A stretch of DNA of 64,000 bases from Actinomycetospora soli. GTDB lineage: Bacteria; Actinomycetota; Actinomycetes; Mycobacteriales; Pseudonocardiaceae. The notes beneath the pieces are model-generated. The model saw only the letters and a program-made list of their open reading frames with translations, was not told the DNA's origin and did no database searches. Location: contig NZ_JAJNDA010000012.1 in assembly GCF_021026295.1 (NCBI RefSeq), positions 62,001 through 126,000 of the forward strand, written 5' to 3'. Within the stretch, counting starts at the first letter, position 1, and each line of letters opens with the position of its first letter. The position numbers were made by a program, and so were the translations under genes. This document shows, one piece after another, positions 1-8,253 of the stretch.

Positions 1-1
1 C

Positions 2-409
2 GTGCCGGCCGTCGGCCCGACGCTGAAGAAGACGACCGACACCGTCTCGACGACCGTCGGCACCCTGTTGAACGGGGCCTCCTCCTCCGGCTCGTCGTCC
101 TCGTCCTCCTCCTCCTCGTCGTCCGGCGAGACGTCGCAGAAGAGCTCGACCTCGTCCGCGAAGGAGTCCTCGAGCTCGAGCGGCTCGTCCAGCTCGTCCA
201 GCTCGGACGACTCGGAGGGCTCGTCCGACTCGGACGACTCGGACGACTCCGACAGCTCGTCCGACTCGAGCGACTCCGGCAGCTCCGGCAGCTCCGGCAG
301 CTCCGACGACTCGGGCAGCGGGTCCTCGGACGGGGACGGCTCGTCGTCGGGCGGGGGCGACGTCGTCTCCGCCGCGACCGGCGCGGTGTCCGGCCTCCTC
401 GGCCGCTAG
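2..409 (+). CDS. 3' end of a Ser/Asp-rich protein (5' truncated by window edge)
   Basis: Only the last ~135 codons are present, and the GTG at base 2 is probably internal. After about 25 ordinary residues the chain becomes a low-complexity tract of Ser with Asp, Gly and a few Glu/Lys to about residue 120, ending in a mildly hydrophobic tail (VSAATGAVSGLLGR). Serine is written with mixed TCG, TCC and AGC codons, so the tract appears kept at protein level rather than being a pure nucleotide expansion. No domain is recognised. Such tracts often act as linkers or stalks of envelope proteins, which is inference. A 12-bp palindrome, GTGACacGTCAC, follows the stop at 431-442. Confidence 0.6.
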   Translation: MPAVGPTLKKTTDTVSTTVGTLLNGASSSGSSSSSSSSSSSGETSQKSSTSSAKESSSSSGSSSSSSSDDSEGSSDSDDSDDSDSSSDSSDSGSSGSSGSSDDSGSGSSDGDGSSSGGGDVVSAATGAVSGLLGR

Positions 410-530
410 GCGGAGGCGCACATCGCCGCCGTGACACGTCACCCGACCGTGGGACCGCACACGTCCCGCCCTCTACCCTGATGCCCCACGGGGGCCGTCG
501 GGCCCGTGAGTCTCGGGCGGAGGGAGGCCG

Positions 531-2108
531 GTGACACCTCGTCGTGTCGTCGCCGGGCGGTATCGCCTCGAGGAACGCATCGGGTCGGGCGCGATGGGGG
601 TCGTCTGGCGCGGGACCGACGAGCGTCTCGGCCGGGTCGTCGCCGTCAAGCAGGTCTTCCTCAACCAGGGGCTCGACGAGGCCGAGGCCGACGAGGTCCG
701 CCAGCGCACCCTCCGCGAGGGGCGCATCGCCGCCCGGCTGCAGCACCCGCACGCCATCTCGGTGTTCGACGCCTCGATCGAGGGCGACGAGCCGTGGCTG
801 GTCATGGAGTACCTGCCGTCGCGCAGCCTCTCCGCGATGCTCGCCGAGCAGGGCCCGCTCGACCCGCGGCTCGTCGCGCGGATCGGCCGCCAGGTGGCCG
901 ACGCGCTCGACGCCGCCCACCAGGCCGGCATCGTGCACCGCGACGTCAAGCCCGGCAACGTGCTCATCGGCAGCGACGGCACCGTCAAGATCACCGACTT
1001 CGGCATCTCCCGCGCCACCGGCGACCTGACCCTGACCCGCACCGGCATGCTCGCCGGCACCCCCGCGTACCTGGCCCCGGAGGTCGCGCGCGGGGAGGAC
1101 TCGACGTTCGCCTCCGACGTGTTCTCCCTGGGCGCCACGCTCTACGCCTCGGTCGAGGGCATCCCGCCGTTCGGCTCGGACGACAACGCCCTCGCCCTGC
1201 TCCACAACGTCGCCGCCGGGGCGGTCAACCCGCCGGTCCAGGCCGGGCCGCTCACCGCCCTGCTGATGCGGCTGCTGCGCTCCGACCCCACCGAACGGCC
1301 CACCGCCGCGCAGGCACGCCGCGAGCTCGGCCGGATCGCGCACTCCGCGGGCTCGGCGTCGACCGCGAGCTGGGCCCGCGCCGACCTCGACGAGGCCCGC
1401 GTCCCCGACTCCCGCCGCTCCACGGAGTCCGACCCCGTCGCGTCGGGCTCCCGCGGCCGCTCGGGGAGCGTCCCCACGCCCACGTGGCGCGGCAGTCCCT
1501 TTCCCGACGCCGGGTCGGAGGACCCGGGCCCGACGCTCGGCGACGCCGACCGCGTCGGCCCGCCGCCCCCGCGGACGAACGGGTCCGGGCCCCGGAAGGT
1601 CGCGGCGGCCCCCTCCCGGGCGTCCACGGCACCTCGCCGCCGGCCCACGACGGCCATCGTCGTCGCGGTGCTCCTGGCCGCCGTGCTCGCCGGGGTCCTG
1701 CTCGCCGTGGCGCTGACCCGCGGGTCGACCGGCACCGAGGGCGCCTCGCTCGGCTCCCCCGTCTCCACCGGGGTGCCGGGACCGGCCGACGAGCGCACCC
1801 AGATGGTGGCCGCCGTCCGCGACTACTACTCGATCGTGACCGCCAACCCCGGCGCCGGCTGGGCCCGCCTCGGCGCGACGATGCAGGACACCGCCGGGGG
1901 CTTCGCCGGTTACCAGAACTTCTGGTCGACGATCGCGTCCGTGCAGGTCACCGACGCCACCGCGGTCGACGACGACACGGTGCGCGCCACGCTCGTGTTC
2001 TCCCCCCGCAGCGGCTCGACGATCCGCGAGACCCACGAGCTGGGCATGTCCCGCGGTACCGGCGGCGCCTGGCTCATCAACTCGGACCGACTCGTCTCCA
2101 GCGGCTGA
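531..2108 (+). CDS. Membrane-anchored serine/threonine protein kinase
   Basis: Hanks-type kinase, 525 aa. The glycine loop (IGSGAMGVVWRG, about residues 17-28), invariant Lys40, catalytic loop HRDVKPGN (about 137-144) and DFG segment (DFGISRA, about 155) are all intact, so it should be active. A Ser/Pro-rich juxtamembrane linker leads to one transmembrane helix at about 375-398, then a ~125-residue external domain without PASTA repeats that resembles small NTF2-like or low-complexity sensor domains. The GTG start follows a strong GGAGGGAGG site. It stands alone, with no phosphatase or FHA gene beside it, so its signal and targets cannot be read from context. Confidence 0.93.
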   Translation: MTPRRVVAGRYRLEERIGSGAMGVVWRGTDERLGRVVAVKQVFLNQGLDEAEADEVRQRTLREGRIAARLQHPHAISVFDASIEGDEPWLVMEYLPSRSLSAMLAEQGPLDPRLVARIGRQVADALDAAHQAGIVHRDVKPGNVLIGSDGTVKITDFGISRATGDLTLTRTGMLAGTPAYLAPEVARGEDSTFASDVFSLGATLYASVEGIPPFGSDDNALALLHNVAAGAVNPPVQAGPLTALLMRLLRSDPTERPTAAQARRELGRIAHSAGSASTASWARADLDEARVPDSRRSTESDPVASGSRGRSGSVPTPTWRGSPFPDAGSEDPGPTLGDADRVGPPPPRTNGSGPRKVAAAPSRASTAPRRRPTTAIVVAVLLAAVLAGVLLAVALTRGSTGTEGASLGSPVSTGVPGPADERTQMVAAVRDYYSIVTANPGAGWARLGATMQDTAGGFAGYQNFWSTIASVQVTDATAVDDDTVRATLVFSPRSGSTIRETHELGMSRGTGGAWLINSDRLVSSG

Positions 2109-2130
2109 CGACGCGGCGTACGGTTCCCCC

Positions 2131-2469
2131 GTGAGCGCTCGGATCGTCGACGCGACGACCCTCCCGGTCGGACGTGGACCCCATCCCGCCGCGAGCCCGT
2201 TCGAGAAGCGCGTGGGCGAGGCCGTCGGGGTGACGGCCTTCGGGCTGTACCAGGTCGAGCTGCCCGCGGGCGAGGAGACCGTCCCGCACGACCACACCGA
2301 CGATCACGCCGAGGACGCCTACGCGATCCTGCGCGGGACCGGCTGGGTGGTCGTGGACGGGGAGGAGATCCCGGTCGGCCCGGGGCGGTTCGTGGCCGTG
2401 ACGGAGGGGTCGACGCGCTTCCTGCGGGCCGGGCACGAGACGCTGGTGTTCATCGCCGTCTGTGCCTGA
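2131..2469 (+). CDS. Small cupin-domain protein
   Basis: A 112-aa single cupin-2 barrel. The metal-site motif is partly visible as PHDHTDDHAEDAYAIL, followed by the second half-motif around PVGPGRFVAVTEGSTRF. Length fits a stand-alone cupin. Substrate is not predictable. Its GTG start lies 22 bp after the kinase stop, so it may be co-transcribed with the kinase. Its stop abuts the stop of the convergent oxidoreductase with no spacer. Confidence 0.8.
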   Translation: MSARIVDATTLPVGRGPHPAASPFEKRVGEAVGVTAFGLYQVELPAGEETVPHDHTDDHAEDAYAILRGTGWVVVDGEEIPVGPGRFVAVTEGSTRFLRAGHETLVFIAVCA

Positions 2470-3525
2470 TCAGCGGTCGGCCGCCCCGGGCAGGACGACG
2501 ATCTTCCCGACGTGGGCCGAGCGGGCGAAGTCGTCCTGGGCCGCGTGGATGTCGGCGAGGGCGTAGCGGGCGGCGATGCGCGGCGCGACCCGTCCGGCCA
2601 CGGCGTCGGCGGCGAGCCGGGCGAAGTGCGCGGGGGTGTGCATCGACGAGCCGACGAGCGCGACGTTGTGCAGGTACAGCCGCCGCAGGTCGAACTCGAC
2701 GACCGGGCCGCCCATCGCCCCGGCGATCACCCAGCGGCCGCCGTCGGTGACGAGCGGGAGCACCGTGGCCAGGACCGGGCCGCCCACGACGTCGGCGACG
2801 GCGTCGAGCCCGTCGGGGGCGACCTCGGCGACCGCCGCCGCCAGCTCCTCGGCGCCCAGGTGCCGGTCCACCGTCGCCGTGGCCCCGGCGTCCCGGACCG
2901 CCGCGGCCTGGTCCGGCGTGGTCAGGGCGAGCACGCGGGCTCCCCGCGCCGCCGCGAGCTGCACCGCGGCGAGGCCGACACCGCCCGACGCGCCGGTGAC
3001 GAGCACGGTCTCCCCCGCGCCGATCGCACCGCGCTCGAGCATGCCCGTCGCGGTGCCGAAGGCGACCGGCAGGCACGCGAGGGCCTCGTCGTCGAGCGGG
3101 GAGTCGGTCATGTCGTGCACCCGGTCCGCGCCGACGACCACGGCGTCGGCGAACCCGCCGTCGGCCTCGCTGCCCAGCAGGCCGACGGGGCGGGCGTCGT
3201 CGCCGGGGCCGTCGTAGAACGCCGGGTCGACGAGCACCCGTCGTCCGCGCCACGCGGCGTCGACCCCCTCCCCGACCTCCCGCACGACGCCCGCCATGTC
3301 GCCGCCCTGGATGCGCGGGAACGTCACCGGGCCCCGCCATCCGGCGGGCGCGTCGGGGCGGCCGGGCAGGCCGTAGGCGCCCTGCCGCGTCCAGAGGTCG
3401 GTGTTGTTCACGGCCGCTGCGCGGACCTCGACCAGGACCTCGCCGCGGCCCGGGCGCGGTTCCGCGACCTCACGCACCTCGAGGACCTCCGGACCGCCGA
3501 ACGCCGTCAGGACTGCTGCCTGCAT
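2470..3525 (-). CDS. Zinc-independent MDR family quinone/alcohol oxidoreductase
   Basis: A 351-aa medium-chain dehydrogenase/reductase. The N-terminal GroES-like substrate domain is followed by a Rossmann NADPH motif (LVTGASGGVGLAAVQLAA, near residue 175). Cysteines of the structural zinc lobe are absent, which places it with quinone oxidoreductase-like enzymes. It probably reduces quinones or enones with NADPH in the cytoplasm. The ATG start sits just inside an intergenic space that carries two inverted copies of one operator, so the divergent TetR gene is the likely repressor. Confidence 0.88.
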   Translation of the reverse strand: MQAAVLTAFGGPEVLEVREVAEPRPGRGEVLVEVRAAAVNNTDLWTRQGAYGLPGRPDAPAGWRGPVTFPRIQGGDMAGVVREVGEGVDAAWRGRRVLVDPAFYDGPGDDARPVGLLGSEADGGFADAVVVGADRVHDMTDSPLDDEALACLPVAFGTATGMLERGAIGAGETVLVTGASGGVGLAAVQLAAARGARVLALTTPDQAAAVRDAGATATVDRHLGAEELAAAVAEVAPDGLDAVADVVGGPVLATVLPLVTDGGRWVIAGAMGGPVVEFDLRRLYLHNVALVGSSMHTPAHFARLAADAVAGRVAPRIAARYALADIHAAQDDFARSAHVGKIVVLPGAADR

Positions 3526-3537
3526 CTCCCCGCACCC

Positions 3538-3587
3538 TTCACAGGTCTGTGAACCTCGGTCGGCGCTAGACTACACAGACCTGTGAA
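3538..3587. promoter_or_regulatory. Paired TetR operators in the MDR/tetR divergent promoter
   Basis: The 14-mer TTCACAGGTCTGTG at 3538-3551 recurs as its exact reverse complement at 3574-3587. The first copy extends to a near-perfect 16-bp palindrome (TTCACAG-gt-CTGTGAA). Both lie between divergent starts, as expected for a TetR-type regulator controlling itself and its neighbour. The second copy runs into the tetR ribosome binding site. Confidence 0.75.
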
Positions 3588-3600
3588 GGAGGGGCCCGTG

Positions 3601-4170
3601 ATGCGGTCGACGACCTTGACGCCGGGTGCGCGGCGCATCCTCGACGTGGCGTCCGCCCTGTTCTACGAACGCGGCATCCACGCCGTCGGCGTCGACACGA
3701 TCGCTGCGGAGTCCGGGGTCACGAAGCGCACGCTCTACGACCGCTTCGGCTCGAAGGACGCCCTGGTCGTCGCCTACCTCGCCGAGCGCGACCGGCGGTG
3801 GCGCGACCGCGTGGTCGCCGCCCTCGACGGCGCCCCGGACGACCCGGTCTCCCGGGTCGACGCGGTCTTCGCGGTGCTGGCGGCCGGGACGGCCGAGAGC
3901 TCACGCGGCTGCTCCTTCATCAACGCCGCGGCCGAGTTCCCCGACCCCGACCATCCGGCCCGCACGCTCGTCCGCGAGGAGAAGCAGTGGCTCCGGGAGC
4001 GCCTCGTCGAGGCACTGGCCGGCGTCGCGGACGCGGAGCGGGTCGCCACGACCCTGCTGCTCCTGCACGAGGGCGCCTTCGTCGTCCTGTCCGCCGCACA
4101 GGACCCCGACGCCGTCCCCGCGGCCCGGTCGGCCGCCCGGGCCGTGGTGCAGGACGCCGTCGGACGGTGA
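3601..4170 (+). CDS. TetR/AcrR family regulator of the adjacent oxidoreductase
   Basis: About 189 aa. The N-terminal HTH is clear (TIAAESGVTKRTLYDRFGSKDALVVAYL read as helix-turn-helix, about residues 28-60). The C-terminal ligand domain contains the SSRGCSFINAAAEFPD motif common in AcrR-like repressors of stress or xenobiotic genes. The AAGGAGGGG site at 3586-3594 sets the start at the ATG (3601) or the immediately preceding GTG (3598); an upstream GTG at 3583 lies within the ribosome binding site and is rejected. It probably represses the divergent oxidoreductase and itself through the paired operators. Confidence 0.88.
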   Translation: MRSTTLTPGARRILDVASALFYERGIHAVGVDTIAAESGVTKRTLYDRFGSKDALVVAYLAERDRRWRDRVVAALDGAPDDPVSRVDAVFAVLAAGTAESSRGCSFINAAAEFPDPDHPARTLVREEKQWLRERLVEALAGVADAERVATTLLLLHEGAFVVLSAAQDPDAVPAARSAARAVVQDAVGR

Positions 4171-4352
4171 GGACGCCGACCGGAGGCGCTGGGGCGCGTC
4201 AGACCCGGCGGGTCGTCCCGGGCGCGGGATCGGCGGCGGGGAACAGGCGGCGGCGCAGCCCCAGCGAGACGTGGACCCTCCACGCGACGGACCGCGCCCA
4301 CCCGGGCACGGCGGGAAGTACTGCTTGACGCCGCCCTCACGGTCGCCCTCTA

Positions 4353-4374
4353 CTTGGTTGGTCTACCAGTCAAG
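4353..4374. promoter_or_regulatory. TetR-type operator upstream of the FAD monooxygenase operon
   Basis: A 22-bp interrupted palindrome, CTTG-N2-TGGT-N2-ACCA-N2-CAAG, lies 20 bp before the monooxygenase start and between it and any promoter. Symmetry and spacing suit a TetR dimer pair. The likely binder is the TetR gene at 5931-6491 in the same operon. The rest of the 4171-4393 gap shows no gene. Confidence 0.6.
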
Positions 4375-4393
4375 ATCGAAGGAGGCGGTGGTC

Positions 4394-5920
4394 GTGGACG
4401 ACGTCCTGGTGATCGGGGCCGGGCCGGTGGGGCTGACCACCGCGTGCCAGCTCGCGCGGTCGGGCGTGCCGGTGCGGGTGGTGGACGCCCTGCCGGAGCC
4501 GACGACGGAGTCGCGCGCGGTCGGCGTCCACGCCCGGAGCCTGGAGATGCTCGCCGCGCTCGGGGTGCTCCCGGCCCTCGAGGCCCGCGGCCGGCGCATG
4601 GGGTCCCTCGCGATGGTCGACGGCGAGACCGGGGAGGACCGGGCACGGATCCCGCTCGACGGCGTCGCGAGCCGACACCCCTACGTCCTGGACGTGGCGC
4701 AGCCCGACACCGAGGCGGTGCTCGCCGACCGGGCCGCCGAGCTCGGGGTCCCCGTGGAGCGGGGCGTCCGGATGACGGCGCTGACCCAGGACCGCGACGG
4801 CGTGACCGTCACGCTGACGTCGGACGACCACGAGGACGTCGTGCGGGTCGGCTGGGTGGTCGGTGCCGACGGCGGCCACAGCACCACCCGGCACCTGCTC
4901 GGGACCCGACTCGAGGGCGACTTCCACGGGCAGCACTTCGCGATGGCCGACGTCGACATCGACACCGACCTCGCCCCCGACAGCATCCGCGTCTTCACCC
5001 ACCCCGAGGGCCTGGGCCTGCTGTTCCCCCTCGTCGGCGCGCGCGCCCGCGTCATGTTCCTCGTCGACGACCCCGGTTCGGGTGCACCCGACCCGACCCT
5101 GGCGCAGATCCAGGACCTCGCCGACGCCCGCATGGCCGGACGGGTCCGGGTGCACGACCCGCGGTGGCTCACCTGGTTCGAGGTCCACCACGCCCAGGTC
5201 CCGCGCTACCGCCACGACCGGGTCCTGCTCGCCGGCGACGCCGCCCACATCCACAGCCCGGCCGGGGCGCAGGGCATGAACACCGGCATCCAGGACGCCG
5301 CGAACCTCGCCTGGAAGCTCGCCCTCGTCGCCCGGGGCGCAGCCGCTCCGCGCCTGCTCGACACATACCACGACGAGCGCCACCCGGTCGGCGCCGAGGT
5401 CGTGCGCACCACCACGCGGCTCACCGACGTCGGGACGGCCTCCGGCGCCTTCGGGGCGGTCCGCGATGCCGCCCTGTTCCTCGTCGGGCACGTCGGCCGC
5501 GTCCGCGACGCCGCCGCGACGCGCCTGGCCGAGGTGTCGATCGGCTACCGCCGCAGCAGCCTGTCGCAGCAGGCGGGCCGTCCCGGCCCGGTCCGGCCCG
5601 GCGACCACGCCCCCGACCCGCAGGGCCTGCGCCGGGCGGACGGGACGCCCGTCGCCGTCGAGGACCTCCTGACGCGTCCCGGCTTCCTCCTCCTGGTGCA
5701 CGGCGACGGGCCGGGACTGTCCGAGGCGCTCGGGGACCTGGGCACCGTGGTGCGGCTCGGCGTGGACCTGGTCGATCCCGACGCCGCGTACGGGGACCGC
5801 GGGATGGTGCTCGTCCGCCCCGACGGCTACGTCGGCCTGACGGCCGAGGACGCCGACCCGGAGGTCCTGCGCCGCTACCTGACCGAGGCCCTCGGCATCC
5901 CGACCACCGCGGCGGTGTAG
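4394..5920 (+). CDS. FAD-dependent aromatic hydroxylase (PheA/TfdB type)
   Basis: A 508-aa class A flavoprotein monooxygenase. The FAD dinucleotide motif is at the N-terminus (VIGAGPVGLTTACQLA), the DG motif is VGADGGHSTTRH (about residue 158), and the second FAD motif is LAGDAAHIHSPAGAQGMNTG (about 280). A C-terminal thioredoxin-like domain typical of phenol hydroxylase relatives follows. It should use NAD(P)H and O2 to hydroxylate an aromatic ring; the substrate is unknown. The start is GTG 4394, 8 bp after AGGAGG. It heads an operon with a TetR gene and a broken CocE-type hydrolase. Confidence 0.9.
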   Translation: MDDVLVIGAGPVGLTTACQLARSGVPVRVVDALPEPTTESRAVGVHARSLEMLAALGVLPALEARGRRMGSLAMVDGETGEDRARIPLDGVASRHPYVLDVAQPDTEAVLADRAAELGVPVERGVRMTALTQDRDGVTVTLTSDDHEDVVRVGWVVGADGGHSTTRHLLGTRLEGDFHGQHFAMADVDIDTDLAPDSIRVFTHPEGLGLLFPLVGARARVMFLVDDPGSGAPDPTLAQIQDLADARMAGRVRVHDPRWLTWFEVHHAQVPRYRHDRVLLAGDAAHIHSPAGAQGMNTGIQDAANLAWKLALVARGAAAPRLLDTYHDERHPVGAEVVRTTTRLTDVGTASGAFGAVRDAALFLVGHVGRVRDAAATRLAEVSIGYRRSSLSQQAGRPGPVRPGDHAPDPQGLRRADGTPVAVEDLLTRPGFLLLVHGDGPGLSEALGDLGTVVRLGVDLVDPDAAYGDRGMVLVRPDGYVGLTAEDADPEVLRRYLTEALGIPTTAAV

Positions 5921-5930
5921 GCACCGTCCC

Positions 5931-6491
5931 GTGTCCGACAAGCGCACCGCCATCGTGGAAGCCGCTCTCGAGGTGATCGGCGAGACCGGTCCGGCCGGGT
6001 TCACCCAGCCCCGGGTCGCCGCCCGCGCCGGCCTCCGACAGAGCCACCTCACCTACTACTTCCCGACGCGCGACGACCTGCTCGTGGCGGTGGCCGAGGA
6101 GGCGGTGCGCCGACGGGTGGCCCTGCTCCGCGACGCGCAGGACGGCGCCGACGGCATCGACGGGCAGGTCCGGGCCCTGGCCCGCATCCTGACCTCGCCC
6201 GAGCAGACGCGCGTGCTGCTCGCCCTGACCCAGGCCGCCGACCGGAACGAGGCCGTGCGCGAGGCGTTCGGCGGCCTCGCCGCGGGCGTCGGTCCGATCG
6301 GCTCCCGCATGCTCGCCGACGCCGGTGCGCCGGTCGACCGAGCCGCCGTCGGCCTGCTCCAGGCCACCGCGACCGGCATCGCGGTCCTCGCCCTCGCGCG
6401 CGGCGGAGACGCCCCCGAGGCGGTCGTCGCCCTCGCCGAACACCTGATCCGCACCCTGCTCGACGGGCTCGCCCGGAAGGACACGTCATGA
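5931..6491 (+). CDS. TetR family regulator of the monooxygenase operon
   Basis: A 186-aa TetR protein with a standard N-terminal HTH (about residues 20-60, containing PRVAARAGLRQSHLTYYF) and an Ala/Leu-rich ligand domain. It begins 10 bp after the monooxygenase stop and its own stop overlaps the next ATG (ATGA), so the three genes form one transcript. It most likely binds the palindrome at 4353-4374 and controls the operon in response to the aromatic substrate or product. Confidence 0.87.
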   Translation: MSDKRTAIVEAALEVIGETGPAGFTQPRVAARAGLRQSHLTYYFPTRDDLLVAVAEEAVRRRVALLRDAQDGADGIDGQVRALARILTSPEQTRVLLALTQAADRNEAVREAFGGLAAGVGPIGSRMLADAGAPVDRAAVGLLQATATGIAVLALARGGDAPEAVVALAEHLIRTLLDGLARKDTS

Positions 6492-8253
6492 CGCTGCAGA
6501 TCCCGCTGAAGCGCTCCACCGCCGGTCCGCAGTACGCCGGCTGGACCCCGCGGGCGGTCGCGCGGGAGGGCCTGGGGAGCCGCACCCTCGCCGGGCAGCG
6601 CGTGCCCGTCACGGGCGGCGTCACCCTGAACGCCGACGTCTACACGCCCGCGACGCCGGGGCGGTACCCCGCCGTCGTGAGCTTCGCGGCCTACAGCACC
6701 GAGTGGCACACCGCGGGCATCCCCACCGGCTCGAACGAGATCGGATCGCCGCCGGTGTTCACCGACCGCGGCTACTGCCCCGTGATCGTCGAGCGCCGCG
6801 GCATGGGCCGCTCCGGGGGCGAACCCGGGATGTTCTTCGCCGAGCAGGACGTCGACGACCACGAGGCGGTCATCGCCTGGGCCGCCGAACAGCCCTGGTG
6901 CACCGGCGAGGTCGTGCTCTTCGGGACCTCCTACTACGGCATGACCCAACCCCTCGTCGCCGCGCGGAAGCCACCCGCGCTCAAAGCGTTCTTCGCCAAC
7001 GAGATCTGCACCGACTTCGTGCGCCAGTTCCAGCAGTTCGCGGGCGTGCCCAACAGCTTCTTCCTGGCCCTCTGGCTGGGCGCGAACTTCACCGACGCAC
7101 GCGACGCGGAGCGGATGTCGCCGAACCGCCGTGCCCTGATCAGCCGCCTGACCAACGGCCCGCTGCACCCGCTGCTGGAGAAGGTCGTCCACCGCAACGT
7201 CGGCACGATGTTCCGGCGGTTCATGGCCGCGACGCCCAGCGCGTGGGCCCGGGAGATCTACGCGCGCTGGACGTTCGACGAGAAGTCCCGCGAGTCCGCG
7301 ACGATCCCCGAGGGCTCCACGGGCGTCCTGGGCGAGATCGACGTGCCGTTCACCGTCGTGCAGAACCTCGGGTACTTCAACTTCCACCAGTACGGCACCT
7401 ACGACCTCGTCGAGAACGCCGGGACGCCCGCCGACCGGCGGTGGATGATCCTCGCGCCGGCCGAGTACGACCTGCCCGTGTTCGCGTGGCAGGGCGAGGC
7501 GCTCGCCTTCTTCGACCACGTCCTGCGCGGCACCGACAACGGCTACGGCGACCTGCCCCGGGTCCGCTACTGGGTCGACGGGGCTGACGACTACGCGACG
7601 GCCGAGGCGTTCCCCCGCCCGACGGCGAGCCGCGGCGGCTGTACCTGTCCTCCGCCGGCGCCGATCACGTGACGCACCGGCTCACCACGCAGACCGCCCC
7701 CGCCGGGTCGAACTCCTGGGCCGCCGTCCCGCTCGGCGTCCCGCTGCCGGGCGGGCTCGACGAGCTCGCCAACCAGACCCTGTCCTTCGAGCTCCCGGTC
7801 ACCGAGGACGTCCGGTTCGCCGGGGCGGTCACGGCGCGGCTCTCCTTCAGCAGCACCGAGATCGACTCCTTCGTCCTCGCCCGCCTCAGCCGTATCGACG
7901 CGACCGGCACCGCGCACCAGCTCTCGCTCGGCGCCGTACGCCCCGTCGCCCGCGCCGAGGACACGGCACGGAGCACGTCGGTCGAGATCGCGATCGACCC
8001 CGGATCCCGCGAACCCCTCACCCCGCACGAACCCGTCGTCCTCCGGTTCAGCCTCACCCCCGGCCCGGTGCAGCTGCGCGCCGGCGAGATCCTGCGCCTC
8101 GACCTCGCCAGCCGCACCGACCTCGTCCGGAAGGGCCCCGAGGACGGCTACCCGCAGTTCGACCTCCCCGTCCCGCCCTACCTGGCGCGCAACACCGTGC
8201 ACCTCGGTGGGGAGAGCTGGCTCGACCTCACCGCGGTGACGGTTCGTCCGTGA
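6488..8253 (+). pseudogene. CocE/NonD (X-Pro dipeptidyl-peptidase S15) hydrolase, split by a frameshift
   Basis: Two frames together encode one protein of about 588 aa, a normal length for the family. The first part (6488 to about 7612) holds the alpha/beta-hydrolase core with nucleophile motif LFGTSYYGM and the S15 cap. The second part, read in the frame that ends at 8253, continues without a gap as DGEPRRLYLSSAGADHV and the C-terminal jelly-roll domain. The frame changes by -1 at a C5 tract (7612-7616), consistent with loss of one C. Left as read, translation stops at 7672 and lacks the C-terminal domain. It may be a true mutation or a sequencing error. The family cleaves esters or amides such as cocaine or cephalosporin-type acyl groups; the native substrate is unknown. 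Confidence 0.82.

Noticed and set aside
431-442. GTGACacGTCAC palindrome as a regulator site for the kinase
   Set aside because: It lies nearer the previous stop than any kinase promoter and is too short to assign.
4370-6052. A 560-codon minus-strand open frame opposite the FAD monooxygenase
   Set aside because: It is antisense to a gene with clear FAD motifs. High G+C leaves few stops, and its translation shows no motif.
7604-7625. Programmed -1 ribosomal frameshift in the CocE-type hydrolase
   Set aside because: The bases GCG TTC CCC CGC do not form a good X-XXY-YYZ slippery site and no stimulatory structure is evident; a base loss or sequencing error is simpler.
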